A model generated the notes under the pieces. That model was given only the letters and a program-made list of their open reading frames with translations, had not been told where the DNA came from and ran no database searches. The translations under genes and the position numbers were made by a program. From contig JACDFR010000039.1 in the NCBI GenBank assembly GCA_013815685.1, forward strand, positions 1 through 39,850: 39,850 bases of DNA, given 5' to 3'. Of the stretch, positions 23,821-32,216 are shown in pieces (position 1 is the first letter of the stretch; the number at the start of each line of letters is the position of its first letter). The stretch is from Ramlibacter sp. (GTDB lineage Bacteria; Pseudomonadota; Gammaproteobacteria; Burkholderiales; Burkholderiaceae_C).

Positions 23821-25191
23821 ATGCCCGATTCGATCCCGCCCACCGGCCCGGCCCAGGCGCCGCCGGAAATCAACACCCAAGACTGCGATGTGCTGATCAT
23901 CGGCGGCGGCCCCGGGGGGAGCACCGCCGGGGCCTTGCTCGCCGAGCGCGGTTTCAAGGTGACGCTGCTCGAAAAGGCCCGCCATCCCCGCTTTCACATC
24001 GGCGAATCGCTGCTGCCCGCCAACCTGCCGTTGCTCGAAAAGCTGGGCGTGGCCGATCGGGTGCGGGCCGTCGCCATGGAGAAATGGGGCGCGGAGTTCG
24101 TGTCGCCGTGGCATGAGCCATCGGGCCAGACCATCCGGTTCGAAGAAGCCTGGGACAAGAGCATGCCCTACGCCTACCAGGTGCGGCGCTCGCAGTTCGA
24201 CGAAATCCTGCTGCGCAACGCGCAGCGAAAGGGGGCCCATGCCGTCGAGTCGTGCCGGGCGCGCGAGGTCGAGTTCCGTCCGGATGGCGGCGGCGCCACC
24301 GTGGATGCCGAACACAGCGACGGCCGGCGCGAGCGATGGACCGCCCGCTTCGTCATCGACGCCTCGGGCCGCGACACCGTGCTGGGGAAAAAATTCGGCA
24401 CCAAGCAGCGCAACCCCAAGCACAACAGTTCGGCGCTGTACGCGCACTTCAAGGGAGCCTGGCGCCACCCCGGCCAGGCCGAAGGCAACATCACCATCTT
24501 CTGGTTCGACCACGGCTGGTTCTGGCTGATCCCGCTGGCCGATGGCTGTACCAGCATCGGGGCCGTGGTCTGGTCGTACTACCTGAAGACCCGCAACAAG
24601 CCGGTCAAGGATTTTTTCCTGGACACCATCGCACAGTGCCCCGGGCTGGCCGAGCGGCTGCGCGGCGCCGAACTGGTTTCCGACGTCGAGGCGACGGGCA
24701 ATTTTTCGTACAGCTGCGAGCAAACCCACGGCGATGGCTACCTGATGATCGGCGACGCCTACGCGTTCATCGATCCGGTGTTCTCGTCCGGCGTGATGCT
24801 GGCGATGCAGGGCGGCTTCTTCGCCGCCGATACCGTGGAGACCTGCCTGCGGCGGCCCGAGCACGCCGCCGCCGCTTTGCGCAGGTTCGACCGCGAAACG
24901 CGGCGCGGCCCCAAGGAGTTCTCGTGGTTCATCTACCGCGTCACCAACCCCATCATGCGCGACATGCTGATGGGGCCCAGCAACGTCTTCCGGGTGAAGG
25001 AAGCCTTGCTGTCGATGCTGGCCGGCGACATCTTCGGCAAGACGCCCATCTGGGGCTCGCTGCGCATGCTGAAGGCCATCTACTACATGCTCTCGGCAGC
25101 CAACCTCAGGCGTTCGTGGCGCGCGGCGCGGCAGCGCCGGTTCAACATCACGGCAGCTGACCGTTCCGATGCGCTGGCAGGCCCGTTCTGA
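23821..25191 (+). CDS. Flavin-dependent halogenase-like monooxygenase of the APE cluster
   Basis: The 456-residue protein has an FAD-binding GGGPGGS (residues 28-34), the FHIGESLLPAN loop found in flavin halogenases and relatives, WFWLIP (233-238), which fits the halogenase WxWxIP motif, and a second FAD contact at GDAYAFIDPVFSSGV (about 311-325). WxWxIP enzymes use reduced FAD to make HOX and halogenate aromatic rings; related APE/xanthomonadin clusters carry such proteins, and brominated or chlorinated aryl polyenes are known. A plain FAD monooxygenase role is possible. ATG 23821 has a weak RBS. The 3' end overlaps the PlsC-like gene by 23 bases, so the three rightward genes form one unit. 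Confidence 0.86.
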   Translation: MPDSIPPTGPAQAPPEINTQDCDVLIIGGGPGGSTAGALLAERGFKVTLLEKARHPRFHIGESLLPANLPLLEKLGVADRVRAVAMEKWGAEFVSPWHEPSGQTIRFEEAWDKSMPYAYQVRRSQFDEILLRNAQRKGAHAVESCRAREVEFRPDGGGATVDAEHSDGRRERWTARFVIDASGRDTVLGKKFGTKQRNPKHNSSALYAHFKGAWRHPGQAEGNITIFWFDHGWFWLIPLADGCTSIGAVVWSYYLKTRNKPVKDFFLDTIAQCPGLAERLRGAELVSDVEATGNFSYSCEQTHGDGYLMIGDAYAFIDPVFSSGVMLAMQGGFFAADTVETCLRRPEHAAAALRRFDRETRRGPKEFSWFIYRVTNPIMRDMLMGPSNVFRVKEALLSMLAGDIFGKTPIWGSLRMLKAIYYMLSAANLRRSWRAARQRRFNITAADRSDALAGPF

Positions 25192-25975
25192 CCTGAACGT
25201 TCCGGCGCACGGCGTCGGCACCATGGCCAACGCCGTGCGGCTCTATGGCGGGCTCGCGCTGCTCGCCGCGATGTGCCTGCTGACCTCGGCCCTGATCCTT
25301 CCGGGCACCTTGCTGCTGAGGCGCCAGCGCCGGCGGATGTTCGCCCGGGGCCTGATCTCGGCCTTGTTCCGGCAGTACCTGGGCGCCATGTCCGCCGTCA
25401 ATGGGCTGCGGCTCGACCTGACCGCCCTGGATGCGCTGCGCGACGGCCCGGCCGTGCTGATCGCGCCGAACCATCCTTCCATGATCGACGCCGCCCTGGT
25501 CTTGTCGCGGCTGCCCGATGTGACGTGCGTCATGAAGGCCGACATCCTGGACAACCTGTTGTTCGGCTGGGGGGCGCGCACTGCGGGCTATATCACCAAC
25601 GATCCGCCGCGCAGCATGCTGCGCGCCGCCGTCCAGAGGCTGCGCGAGGGACACCACCTGCTGCTCTTTCCCGAGGGAACACGCACCGTGCAAACGCCGC
25701 TGAACCCGGTCCAGCGCACGGTCGGCATCATCGCCCGTCACGCCGGCGTCCCGGTACAGGCCGTGATCATCGAAACCAATAGCGCGTTTCTCGGCAAGGG
25801 CTGGCCCCTGTCGCGAATTCCCGCGATGCCGATGGTCTACAAGGTGCGCCTGGGACGGCGCTTCGATCCCCCGCGCGACGCCGATGCGTTCACATCCGAG
25901 CTGGAAGCCTATTTCCAGAGCGAGCTGGCCACAGCCCGCTTGCCGGTGTTCCCCATCCACGCCGGGTCGCGCTAG
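25169..25975 (+). CDS. PlsC-type 1-acylglycerol-phosphate acyltransferase-like protein
   Basis: The 268-residue membrane protein has a hydrophobic N-terminal helix (about 25-50) and the PlsC motifs: APNHPSMIDAALVL (catalytic HX4D), then LLLFPEGTRT (substrate-binding FPEGTR). Others are KADILDNLLFGWGARTAGYI and a C-terminal VPVQAVIIETNS. Acyltransferases of this class recur in aryl polyene clusters and probably attach the polyene acyl chain to a glycerol or lipid carrier; the exact acceptor is inference. It overlaps the halogenase-like gene and is followed after 13 bases by the glycosyltransferase. Confidence 0.9.
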   Translation: MRWQARSDLNVPAHGVGTMANAVRLYGGLALLAAMCLLTSALILPGTLLLRRQRRRMFARGLISALFRQYLGAMSAVNGLRLDLTALDALRDGPAVLIAPNHPSMIDAALVLSRLPDVTCVMKADILDNLLFGWGARTAGYITNDPPRSMLRAAVQRLREGHHLLLFPEGTRTVQTPLNPVQRTVGIIARHAGVPVQAVIIETNSAFLGKGWPLSRIPAMPMVYKVRLGRRFDPPRDADAFTSELEAYFQSELATARLPVFPIHAGSR

Positions 25976-25988
25976 ACAATCGCGGCCC

Positions 25989-26756
25989 ATGACACCGACT
26001 TCGACCACGCACCTGGTCCTGATCCCCAGCTACAACCCCGGCCCGAAGGTCTACGACACCGTGCGTGAAGCACGCGCGCACTGGGCTCCCGTGTGGGTCG
26101 TGGTCGACGGCAGCACGGACGGCACGGCCCAGGGCCTGCAGGCCCTGTCGGCCGGCGACCCGGGGCTGCGCGTGCTGGTGCTCGAACGCAACTGCGGCAA
26201 GGGAGCCGCCGTCCTGTCGGGGCTGGACATCGCCGCCGCCGAAGGCTTCACCCATGCACTGACCATGGATTCGGATGGCCAGCACCCGGCCGGCCTGATC
26301 GCGCAGTTCATGGCGCGCTCGATGCGCGAACCCGCCGCGATGGTGCTGGGCAAACCGGTGTTCGACGCCAGCGCCCCGGCCCTGCGTGTCAACGGCCGGA
26401 AAGTCTCCAACGGCTGGGCCGACCTCGAAACCCTGTGGGCCGGCATCGGCGACTCGCTCTACGGCTTTCGCGTCTACCCGATCGAGCCGTTGCGCAGCGT
26501 GATGCGCGGCCAGCGCTGGATGCGGCGCTTCGACTTCGACCCGGAGGCGGTGGTGCGGCTGTGCTGGCGCGGCGTGCGGCCGGTCAACCTGCCCGCGCCC
26601 GTGAAGTACTTCGAGGCCGACCAGGGCGGCGTGTCGCACTTCAACTACCTGCGCGACAACCTGCTCCTGACCTGGATGCACACCCGCCTGTTCGCGGGCT
26701 TCCTGGTGCGGCTGCCGCTGCTGCTGTGGCGCGCACTCAGATCATCCCGCCGTTGA
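25989..26756 (+). CDS. Family 2 glycosyltransferase (DPM1/Pgf-like)
   Basis: The 255-residue protein starts with the GT2 Rossmann-like nucleotide-sugar domain: LVLIPSYNPGPKVYDTV, WVVVDGSTDGTAQGL, GKGAAVLSGL and the DxD-like MDSDGQHP. It lacks the long C-terminal membrane region of DPM-type enzymes; LLLTWMHTRLFAGFLVRL near the end may be membrane-associated. It probably adds a sugar to the pigment or its lipid anchor, with donor unknown. Its last 20 bases overlap the antisense end of the ketoreductase gene, so the two operons converge without a spacer for a terminator. Confidence 0.9.
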   Translation: MTPTSTTHLVLIPSYNPGPKVYDTVREARAHWAPVWVVVDGSTDGTAQGLQALSAGDPGLRVLVLERNCGKGAAVLSGLDIAAAEGFTHALTMDSDGQHPAGLIAQFMARSMREPAAMVLGKPVFDASAPALRVNGRKVSNGWADLETLWAGIGDSLYGFRVYPIEPLRSVMRGQRWMRRFDFDPEAVVRLCWRGVRPVNLPAPVKYFEADQGGVSHFNYLRDNLLLTWMHTRLFAGFLVRLPLLLWRALRSSRR

Positions 26757-27465
26757 TCGAGATCACCTGGCCGGTGATGTAGGCGGCTTCCTGCGAAGCG
26801 AGGTAGGCCACGAGGCCCGCGACCTCGTCGGGCCGGCCGGCACGCTTAACCGGCACCATCTGCGCAATGGCCTTGGCGTCGAAGCTGGCCTGGCTCATCG
26901 AGGTCTCGATGATGCCGGGCGCCACCGCGTTGACCGTGATCCCGCGGCTGGCGACCTCGAGCGACAGCGCTTTGGTGGCCGCATGCAGCGCACCCTTGGC
27001 CGCCGAGTAATTCACCTGCCCGCGGTTGCCCGCGATGCCCGCGACCGACGTGATGTTGATGATGCGGCCCCAGCGGGTGCGGATCATCGGCATCATCAGG
27101 GGCTGCGTCACATTGAAGAAGCCGTTGAGCGAGACATCGATGACGCGCTGCCACTGCCCCGGCTGCATGCCGGGAAAGATCGCATCGTCGTGGATGCCGG
27201 CGTTGTTGACGACCACCTGGATGGGTCCGGCAGCCAGCAGTTCCTCCAGCGATTTGGCGGTGCCGGGCCCATCGGTGATGTCGAACACACAGGCATCGGC
27301 CAGGCCGCCCCCGGCGCGGATGGCGGCCGCCAGTTCCTGGGCCGCGACCGGCTGGCGGTTGGCATGCACCAGGACATGAAACCCGTCCTTGGCCAGCCGG
27401 CGGCAAATGGCCGATCCGATGCCGCCGCTACCGCCGGTGACGAGTGCACGCCTGGGTTCGGTCAT
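26737..27465 (-). CDS. 3-oxoacyl-ACP reductase (FabG-like, ApeQ-like KR)
   Basis: The 242-residue short-chain dehydrogenase has TGGSGGIG (10-17, NADPH binding), NNAG (87-90) and the catalytic Ser140-Tyr153-Lys157 triad in ITSVAGIAGNRGQVNYSAAK. In APE synthesis the KR reduces the beta-keto group of the ACP-bound chain after each extension, before dehydration. It ends the leftward 13-gene operon and is coupled to the dehydratase by ATGA. Its position beside KS-CLF and DH supports the pathway-specific role over a housekeeping FabG. Confidence 0.93.
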   Translation of the reverse strand: MTEPRRALVTGGSGGIGSAICRRLAKDGFHVLVHANRQPVAAQELAAAIRAGGGLADACVFDITDGPGTAKSLEELLAAGPIQVVVNNAGIHDDAIFPGMQPGQWQRVIDVSLNGFFNVTQPLMMPMIRTRWGRIINITSVAGIAGNRGQVNYSAAKGALHAATKALSLEVASRGITVNAVAPGIIETSMSQASFDAKAIAQMVPVKRAGRPDEVAGLVAYLASQEAAYITGQVISINGGMI

Positions 27466-27935
27466 TGGGGCTCCCGGGGCCGGATCAGGGAGCCGATGGA
27501 GGCATCGAGCACGACCGTGGCGCGCCCGCCAAGCAAAGGCACCTCACCCGCCTGCACACTGAAACCGTAAACGATGTTGTGGGCGTCGCCCATGAGCCGC
27601 TGCGCACGGATGGTGAGGTCGCCCGCGACGTCGTCCAGTCGCCTCGCATGCAAGCTCACATTGCGCACGCTCGCCAGATATCCCTGCGCCGGCGCACCGC
27701 CGGCGGGACCTGCCGCCTGCGCGATCAGGGCGCCGTGCACCGCCATCGCCTGGGCCGCGTATTCGACGCCGCAGGCGATGCCCAGCCGCCCATAGGCCCG
27801 CAGCGGATTGTCGGCAGCGCGGTGGCTTTGCGCCTCGCAATGGATGCTGTCGGCGCTCCAGTCGACGACCCGCTCCAGCAGGCACATGCGCCCCTGGTGG
27901 GGAATGCGCCGGGCAATCTCTTCGCGGCTCAGCAT
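27462..27935 (-). CDS. Hotdog 3-hydroxyacyl-ACP dehydratase (ApeP-like)
   Basis: The 157-residue single hotdog protein contains IPHQGRMCLLERVVDW, with His13 in the place of the FabZ/FabA catalytic His, and GVEYAAQAMAVHGAL with Glu58 as likely partner. This is the typical APE dehydratase that makes the conjugated double bonds; two such proteins occur per cluster (the other is at 36179). The start overlaps the KS-CLF stop by seven bases and the stop overlaps the KR start by four, implying coupled translation. Confidence 0.9.
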   Translation of the reverse strand: MLSREEIARRIPHQGRMCLLERVVDWSADSIHCEAQSHRAADNPLRAYGRLGIACGVEYAAQAMAVHGALIAQAAGPAGGAPAQGYLASVRNVSLHARRLDDVAGDLTIRAQRLMGDAHNIVYGFSVQAGEVPLLGGRATVVLDASIGSLIRPREPQ

Positions 27936-29989
27936 GGCTCGACCCCCACGGACAGCTGCAGTCCATCCAGGTAGTCGACCACGACCGCTTGCGCGGTGCC
28001 CAATGCGATGGCGCGCAGCAAGGGCAGGCTGCGCGCGGCCGGAATCGCAGCACGGATCGCCTCCAGCGCGGGGTCGGCGAGCGTGTGCGCGATCTGCTGC
28101 GTGAATGCCGCACCGGGCTGCAGCGACAAGCGCGCCTGGCTGGACGCACCCCGCCGGGGAGACAGCAGGAGCGCCACGCCCATCGTGTCGGGAATCGGGC
28201 GCAGGCCGTGCAGGGGCTCTGGGTAGTCGGTGTCGTAGGCGACCAGCAGCACCGGGCGGTCTTCGACCAGGGCCTGCGCCATCGCTTCAAGCAGGCCTGC
28301 GGCAAAGCTGCCGTCGTAGGCGCACAGCACGGAGGAAGTGGCCATGTCGCCGCGCGAGATGCTCCAGTAGCCGGACGGCGCGTTGTGGACCGAGTTGTGG
28401 AATCGCGTGGGCGAAATCGCCCGATCGGCCGTGGCGAGGGCCGCGCAGATCTCGTGGCAATTGACCCCGTCGCCGCCGGACGAGGCGAACACGGTGGCGA
28501 GTTCTTGCGCGTCGGCGCCCGCAGCGGTCACCGCCTGCAACCCCGCCGCCAAGGCGGCCTTCACGGCGAGCCCGGCGCGGCGCCGTTCCGCCGCGGGCAG
28601 GGACTGCGGGACGGGCAGGCGGGTTTTTCCGCCCGCCACCGGGCCGGCGCCGGCCAGCCTGTCCCTGGCCTGGTCCCAGCTGTCGAAGCCGGGGCCCAGC
28701 AGGCCGATGCCGTCGACGAAGACGCTGACCGCTTGCCCGGCTTCGGCCGAGGGCGCCGGTTCGGATGCAGCAGCCGGGGCCCGTCCCAGCAGCAGGCTGC
28801 TGTTGGTGCCGCCGAAGCCGAACGAGTTGCTCAGCACCAGGTCGAGCTCGCCGGCGCGGTTTTCGAGCAGGTAGTCCACGCTGCCAATGGCGGGGTCGAG
28901 CTGGCGGGTGTTGGGTCCGGCCCAGGCCATGTCCTCGCGCAGCGCCAATGCGCCGATGACCGCTTCGAGGCCGCCGGCCGCGCCCAGCGTGTGGCCGGTC
29001 GCGCCCTTGGTCGAACTGCAGGGCACGGTGCGAGCGCCGAAGAGTGCGGCCACCGCTTGGCCTTCGGCCGCGTCGTTGGCGGTAGTGGCGGTGCCGTGGA
29101 GATTGATGTAACTCACATGGGAAGGCAGGGCACCGGCCATGCGCAGGGCCTGCTCCATCGCCATCTTCGCGCCCAGCCCCTGGGGATGCGGCGAAGACAT
29201 GTGATGCGCGTCGCTGGACTCGCCCGCGCCGCGCAGCAGGATGGCGTCCGGGGGCAAGCGCCCCGGCAACCGCTCAAGGAGAGCGAAAGCCGCTGCCTCG
29301 CCGATGGAGATGCCGCTGCGCGCGGCGTCGAAGGGCCGGCAGGGCGCATCGGACAAAACGTCGAGCGAGCCGAAACCGTAGAGCGTGGTCAGGCACAGCG
29401 AATCCACGCCGCCCACCACGGCCGCGTCGATCAGCCCCGCATCGATCATGCGCCAGGCGGTCGCGAAGACCTTGCCGCTGGACGAGCACGCCGACGAGAT
29501 GGAGACCGCCGGGCCCTGAAGCCCCAGGTACGCGCGCACGAAGCCGGTCACCGAAAAGGGATTGTGGCTGCCGCGGTAGACCAGGCCGGGCGGCAGTGCA
29601 CCGGTCGACGGGTCCCGCCTGCGGTAGGCCAGCTCGGTCTCGTAGATGCCCGAGGTGCTGGTGCCCAGGAACACGCCGATCCGCCCGGCGCCGAGCCTGG
29701 CTGCGAGGTCGCGCGCGGCTTGGGCGAAACCGTCCTGCTCCAGCCCGAGCTGGGCCAGCCGGTTGTTGCGGCAGTCGTACGAGGACAGCGACGCAGGCAG
29801 TACCTGCTCGTTCACGCCCTGCACCGTGCCGGTCCAGGTGGCAAGCTGCGCGTCGTCGAAGTCGCAGGGCGCGAGCGCACTGCGGCGGGCGTGCAGGGCC
29901 GCGCGCGTGGCCCCGAGGCCATGACCGAGGCAGGAGGTCGCCGTGAAATGCGAGAGGTACAGCGGGCGGCGCAAAGCGGTATGGGGCAT
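27929..29989 (-). CDS. Fused ketosynthase-chain length factor (ApeO-ApeC-like)
   Basis: Residues 1-405 are a ketosynthase with the full catalytic set: Cys168 in SISSACSSSGK, His298 in NLHGTATTAND, Lys328 and His333 in STKGATGHTLG, and the closing GFGGTNSSLLL. After a Pro/Ala linker (about 405-418), residues 420-686 form a second, shorter domain like stand-alone APE chain length factors (VDGIGLLGPGFDSWDQ, SSGGDGVNCHEICAAL, RFHNSVHNAPSGYWSI, then GVALLLSP). In E. coli and Xenorhabdus APE systems these are two proteins acting as a heterodimer; here one frame of 686 codons carries both. It would extend the aryl starter with malonyl units to a fixed polyene length. The gap to the upstream methyltransferase stop is 19 bases. 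Confidence 0.9.
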   Translation of the reverse strand: MPHTALRRPLYLSHFTATSCLGHGLGATRAALHARRSALAPCDFDDAQLATWTGTVQGVNEQVLPASLSSYDCRNNRLAQLGLEQDGFAQAARDLAARLGAGRIGVFLGTSTSGIYETELAYRRRDPSTGALPPGLVYRGSHNPFSVTGFVRAYLGLQGPAVSISSACSSSGKVFATAWRMIDAGLIDAAVVGGVDSLCLTTLYGFGSLDVLSDAPCRPFDAARSGISIGEAAAFALLERLPGRLPPDAILLRGAGESSDAHHMSSPHPQGLGAKMAMEQALRMAGALPSHVSYINLHGTATTANDAAEGQAVAALFGARTVPCSSTKGATGHTLGAAGGLEAVIGALALREDMAWAGPNTRQLDPAIGSVDYLLENRAGELDLVLSNSFGFGGTNSSLLLGRAPAAASEPAPSAEAGQAVSVFVDGIGLLGPGFDSWDQARDRLAGAGPVAGGKTRLPVPQSLPAAERRRAGLAVKAALAAGLQAVTAAGADAQELATVFASSGGDGVNCHEICAALATADRAISPTRFHNSVHNAPSGYWSISRGDMATSSVLCAYDGSFAAGLLEAMAQALVEDRPVLLVAYDTDYPEPLHGLRPIPDTMGVALLLSPRRGASSQARLSLQPGAAFTQQIAHTLADPALEAIRAAIPAARSLPLLRAIALGTAQAVVVDYLDGLQLSVGVEPC

Positions 29990-30008
29990 CAGGTGCCGGG
30001 AAATATTA

Positions 30009-30740
30009 TCAAAGCTGCGCCACCATCAGGACATTGGCGAAGGGCGTGCCTTTGCTCATCGGCTGCGCCTGCACCTTGAAGCCCAGCGATTCCAGCACGC
30101 GCTGCCACTCGGCCAGCGGCCGGCAGTACAGGCGGCCGAGCCGGTGGCCGCGCAAGGTGTTCACCACATGATCGACCCAGTTGCTGATTTTGAACGGCAG
30201 GCCGGCGCCGGCGTCGCCGATGCGCAGCAGCAGCACGCCCCCGGGCGCGAGTGCGTCCCGCACGCGGCGCAGCACCTCGTCCTGGGCGGCGATGGGAACA
30301 TAGTGCAGCACATCCAAAATGACGACCGCGTCGGCGCTGCCGAAATCCGCGGCGCACATGTCCGCCGCCGCGAAGCTGGCCCGGCCGCCGCGCACTTCGG
30401 CCTGCATCGCCTGCTGCGCCCGGGTGACATCGTGCTGCATCAGCTCGATGCCGTGCACATGAAACGCCTGTGGCGCCATGGACCAATCCTGCGGCCATTG
30501 CCCTTCGCTGGCGGCGTCCTCGGCCGCCAGAAGCCAGGCGGTGAGCAGGCCCTGCCCGCAGCCGATGTCCACGATGCGTGTCCGCCCGCCAAGCAGGCCA
30601 TAGGCCAGCAGCGCCGCGAATGCCGGGTCGCCGCCGAGCTTGCCCTTGGCGAAATGCCAGGGATAGCGGCCGGCCCGGCGGTACCGGGCGGCGGCACGTT
30701 CGACCAGTTTTTGAATGAAATGGCTGGGGGTCGGATTCAT
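30009..30740 (-). CDS. SAM-dependent methyltransferase of the APE operon
   Basis: The 243-residue protein has the Rossmann motif I RIVDIGCGQGLLTAWL (about 55-70), a motif II acid in VHGIELMQHDV, motif IV VVILDVLHYVP and PGGVLLLRIGDAGAG. Aryl polyenes often carry ring or O-methyl groups, so this enzyme may methylate the aryl head, but the substrate is inferred only from the setting. The ATG at 30740 overlaps the deacetylase-like stop (ATGA). The larger open frame upstream belongs to another frame of the deacetylase gene. Confidence 0.88.
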   Translation of the reverse strand: MNPTPSHFIQKLVERAAARYRRAGRYPWHFAKGKLGGDPAFAALLAYGLLGGRTRIVDIGCGQGLLTAWLLAAEDAASEGQWPQDWSMAPQAFHVHGIELMQHDVTRAQQAMQAEVRGGRASFAAADMCAADFGSADAVVILDVLHYVPIAAQDEVLRRVRDALAPGGVLLLRIGDAGAGLPFKISNWVDHVVNTLRGHRLGRLYCRPLAEWQRVLESLGFKVQAQPMSKGTPFANVLMVAQL

Positions 30741-31558
30741 GCGTGTGCCTGCGTCAAAGTCACGGGTCGAAGCCCGCTCGCCGCCGCCTGTTCGAGCAGG
30801 CGCGGCAGCACCGCCAGGATCACCGGCTGGCCGCCGGATGTCCGCGCGGCATTGCCGTCGTGCAGCAGCAGGATGTCGCCGGCGCGCAGGCCCGTGGCCA
30901 GGCGGCGCAGCAACAGGTCGGGATCGCCGGTGCGCGTGTCGAAGCCGCGCCGGGTCCAGCTGGCCAGTAGCAGGCCCATGCCGGGCAGCACCGGGTCGAG
31001 CAGCGGATTGCGCAGGCCCGCGGGGGCGCGGAAAAAGCGCGGGCGCTGCCCCGTGATCGCCGCCAGGGTTTGCTGTGCCAGCGCGATCTCGCGCCGCAAG
31101 CCGCCGGTACCCATCAGCGAAAAATAGTGCCGGTGGTGCTGGCTGTGGTTCTCGATGGCATGGCCGCGCCGCACGATCTCGCGGCACAGCGCCGGATGCC
31201 GCTGCGCGTGCGTGCCGATGCAAAAGAAGGTCGCGCGCGCCTGGAAGCGGTCGAGCAGGTCGAGCACCGCGGGCGTGACTTCCGGGTCGGGCCCGTCGTC
31301 GATGGTGATGGCGAACTCGCCGCGGGCGATGGACGCCGGCGGCAGGCGCGTCAGGTTGGGTCCCAGCCATTGGCTGCGGGGCCACAGGCCGCACAGCGTG
31401 AGCACGCCATGGTCAGCGGCCAGCAGCGCCAACAGCTGCGGCCACCAGCCCGGCTGGATGGCCCAGGCCACCGAGGCCGCGGCATGCAGCGCCAGCGAGC
31501 CGGCGACCAGCCGGGAAGGCCGCCACCGGATGGCGGGTTGAGGATCAATGCCGGGCAT
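30737..31558 (-). CDS. Polysaccharide deacetylase-fold protein
   Basis: The 273-residue protein has N-terminal hydrophobic segments (about 16-58) and a NodB-homology domain: ITIDDGPDP (Asp87-Asp88), HSQHH (138-142, metal-binding), RAPAGLRNP (177-185) and LLLHDG (230-235). All five NodB motifs are recognisable, so it is probably an active metal-dependent N- or O-deacetylase at the membrane. Such proteins appear in some APE clusters and may act on the carrier sugar, but this is inference. The start 31558 overlaps the alpha/beta-hydrolase stop by 14 bases. Confidence 0.86.
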   Translation of the reverse strand: MPGIDPQPAIRWRPSRLVAGSLALHAAASVAWAIQPGWWPQLLALLAADHGVLTLCGLWPRSQWLGPNLTRLPPASIARGEFAITIDDGPDPEVTPAVLDLLDRFQARATFFCIGTHAQRHPALCREIVRRGHAIENHSQHHRHYFSLMGTGGLRREIALAQQTLAAITGQRPRFFRAPAGLRNPLLDPVLPGMGLLLASWTRRGFDTRTGDPDLLLRRLATGLRAGDILLLHDGNAARTSGGQPVILAVLPRLLEQAAASGLRPVTLTQAHA

Positions 31559-32216
31559 AGTTTCGGTCCAGGTGACGGTTCCACAAGGCGGTCCAGACAG
31601 GCCAGGCGTGGCCGCCGGGCTGGACATCGACGCGGCCGGGGCCAAGCGAGCGCGCCATGAGCGCGTGTCCCTTGGCAAAGCGGTCTTCGCTGCCGTAGCC
31701 GAGATGTATGCCGTGTGCGGGGGCCTCACGCTGCAACCACTGCCAGATCCGCCGGTCGATGTCGCTGTGCGGCGGCGCCGGCGAACGACCGGCCGGCTGC
31801 CCGGCCGACTCGGCCTCGGCGATGATGTCGCGCGGACCGAGGTAGGGCGCCAGCAGGCAGGCACTGGCGACACGCGCGGCTGCCGCGGCCTCGTGGCCGC
31901 CATGGCAGGCGCGGGCCAGGCAAGCCAGCGCCAGGTGCGCGCCCAGCGAGATGCCCAATACGCACACACGCAGATGCGCGGTCGCGGGCGAATCCGCGCA
32001 CAGGAAACTTTGCAGGAAAGCCAGGGCCGAGCCGTCCGCAACGTCGGGAAGGTCCGCCTCGAGCAAGGCGATCTGATGGGGCAGGCCGCGTTCGCGCACG
32101 GCATCGGCGAAGCCGGCCTCGATGAAGTCGGCGGGCTTCATGTATGCGCCCGGCAGCATCACCCACAGCTGCGTCGCCGGCAGGCCGCCAGGCGCCGGTA
32201 GATGCTGCATCCTCAT
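31545..32216 (-). CDS. Alpha/beta hydrolase of the APE operon
   Basis: The 223-residue protein shows LPGAYMKPADFIEAGF, a nucleophile elbow LGISLGAH (Ser90), an acidic loop GYGSEDRFAKGH and a C-terminal catalytic His in PGGHAWPVW. It fits a small serine hydrolase or thioesterase that could release or trim the ACP-bound polyene; an ApeK-type hotdog thioesterase was not seen in the window, which makes the role attractive but unproven. ATG 32216 overlaps the MMPL stop by ATGA. Confidence 0.82.
   Translation of the reverse strand: MRMQHLPAPGGLPATQLWVMLPGAYMKPADFIEAGFADAVRERGLPHQIALLEADLPDVADGSALAFLQSFLCADSPATAHLRVCVLGISLGAHLALACLARACHGGHEAAAAARVASACLLAPYLGPRDIIAEAESAGQPAGRSPAPPHSDIDRRIWQWLQREAPAHGIHLGYGSEDRFAKGHALMARSLGPGRVDVQPGGHAWPVWTALWNRHLDRNYARH

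Noticed and set aside
27989..30079. 696-codon rightward open frame opposite KS-CLF
   Set aside because: Antisense to a clearly conserved ketosynthase; composition is that of a shadow frame.
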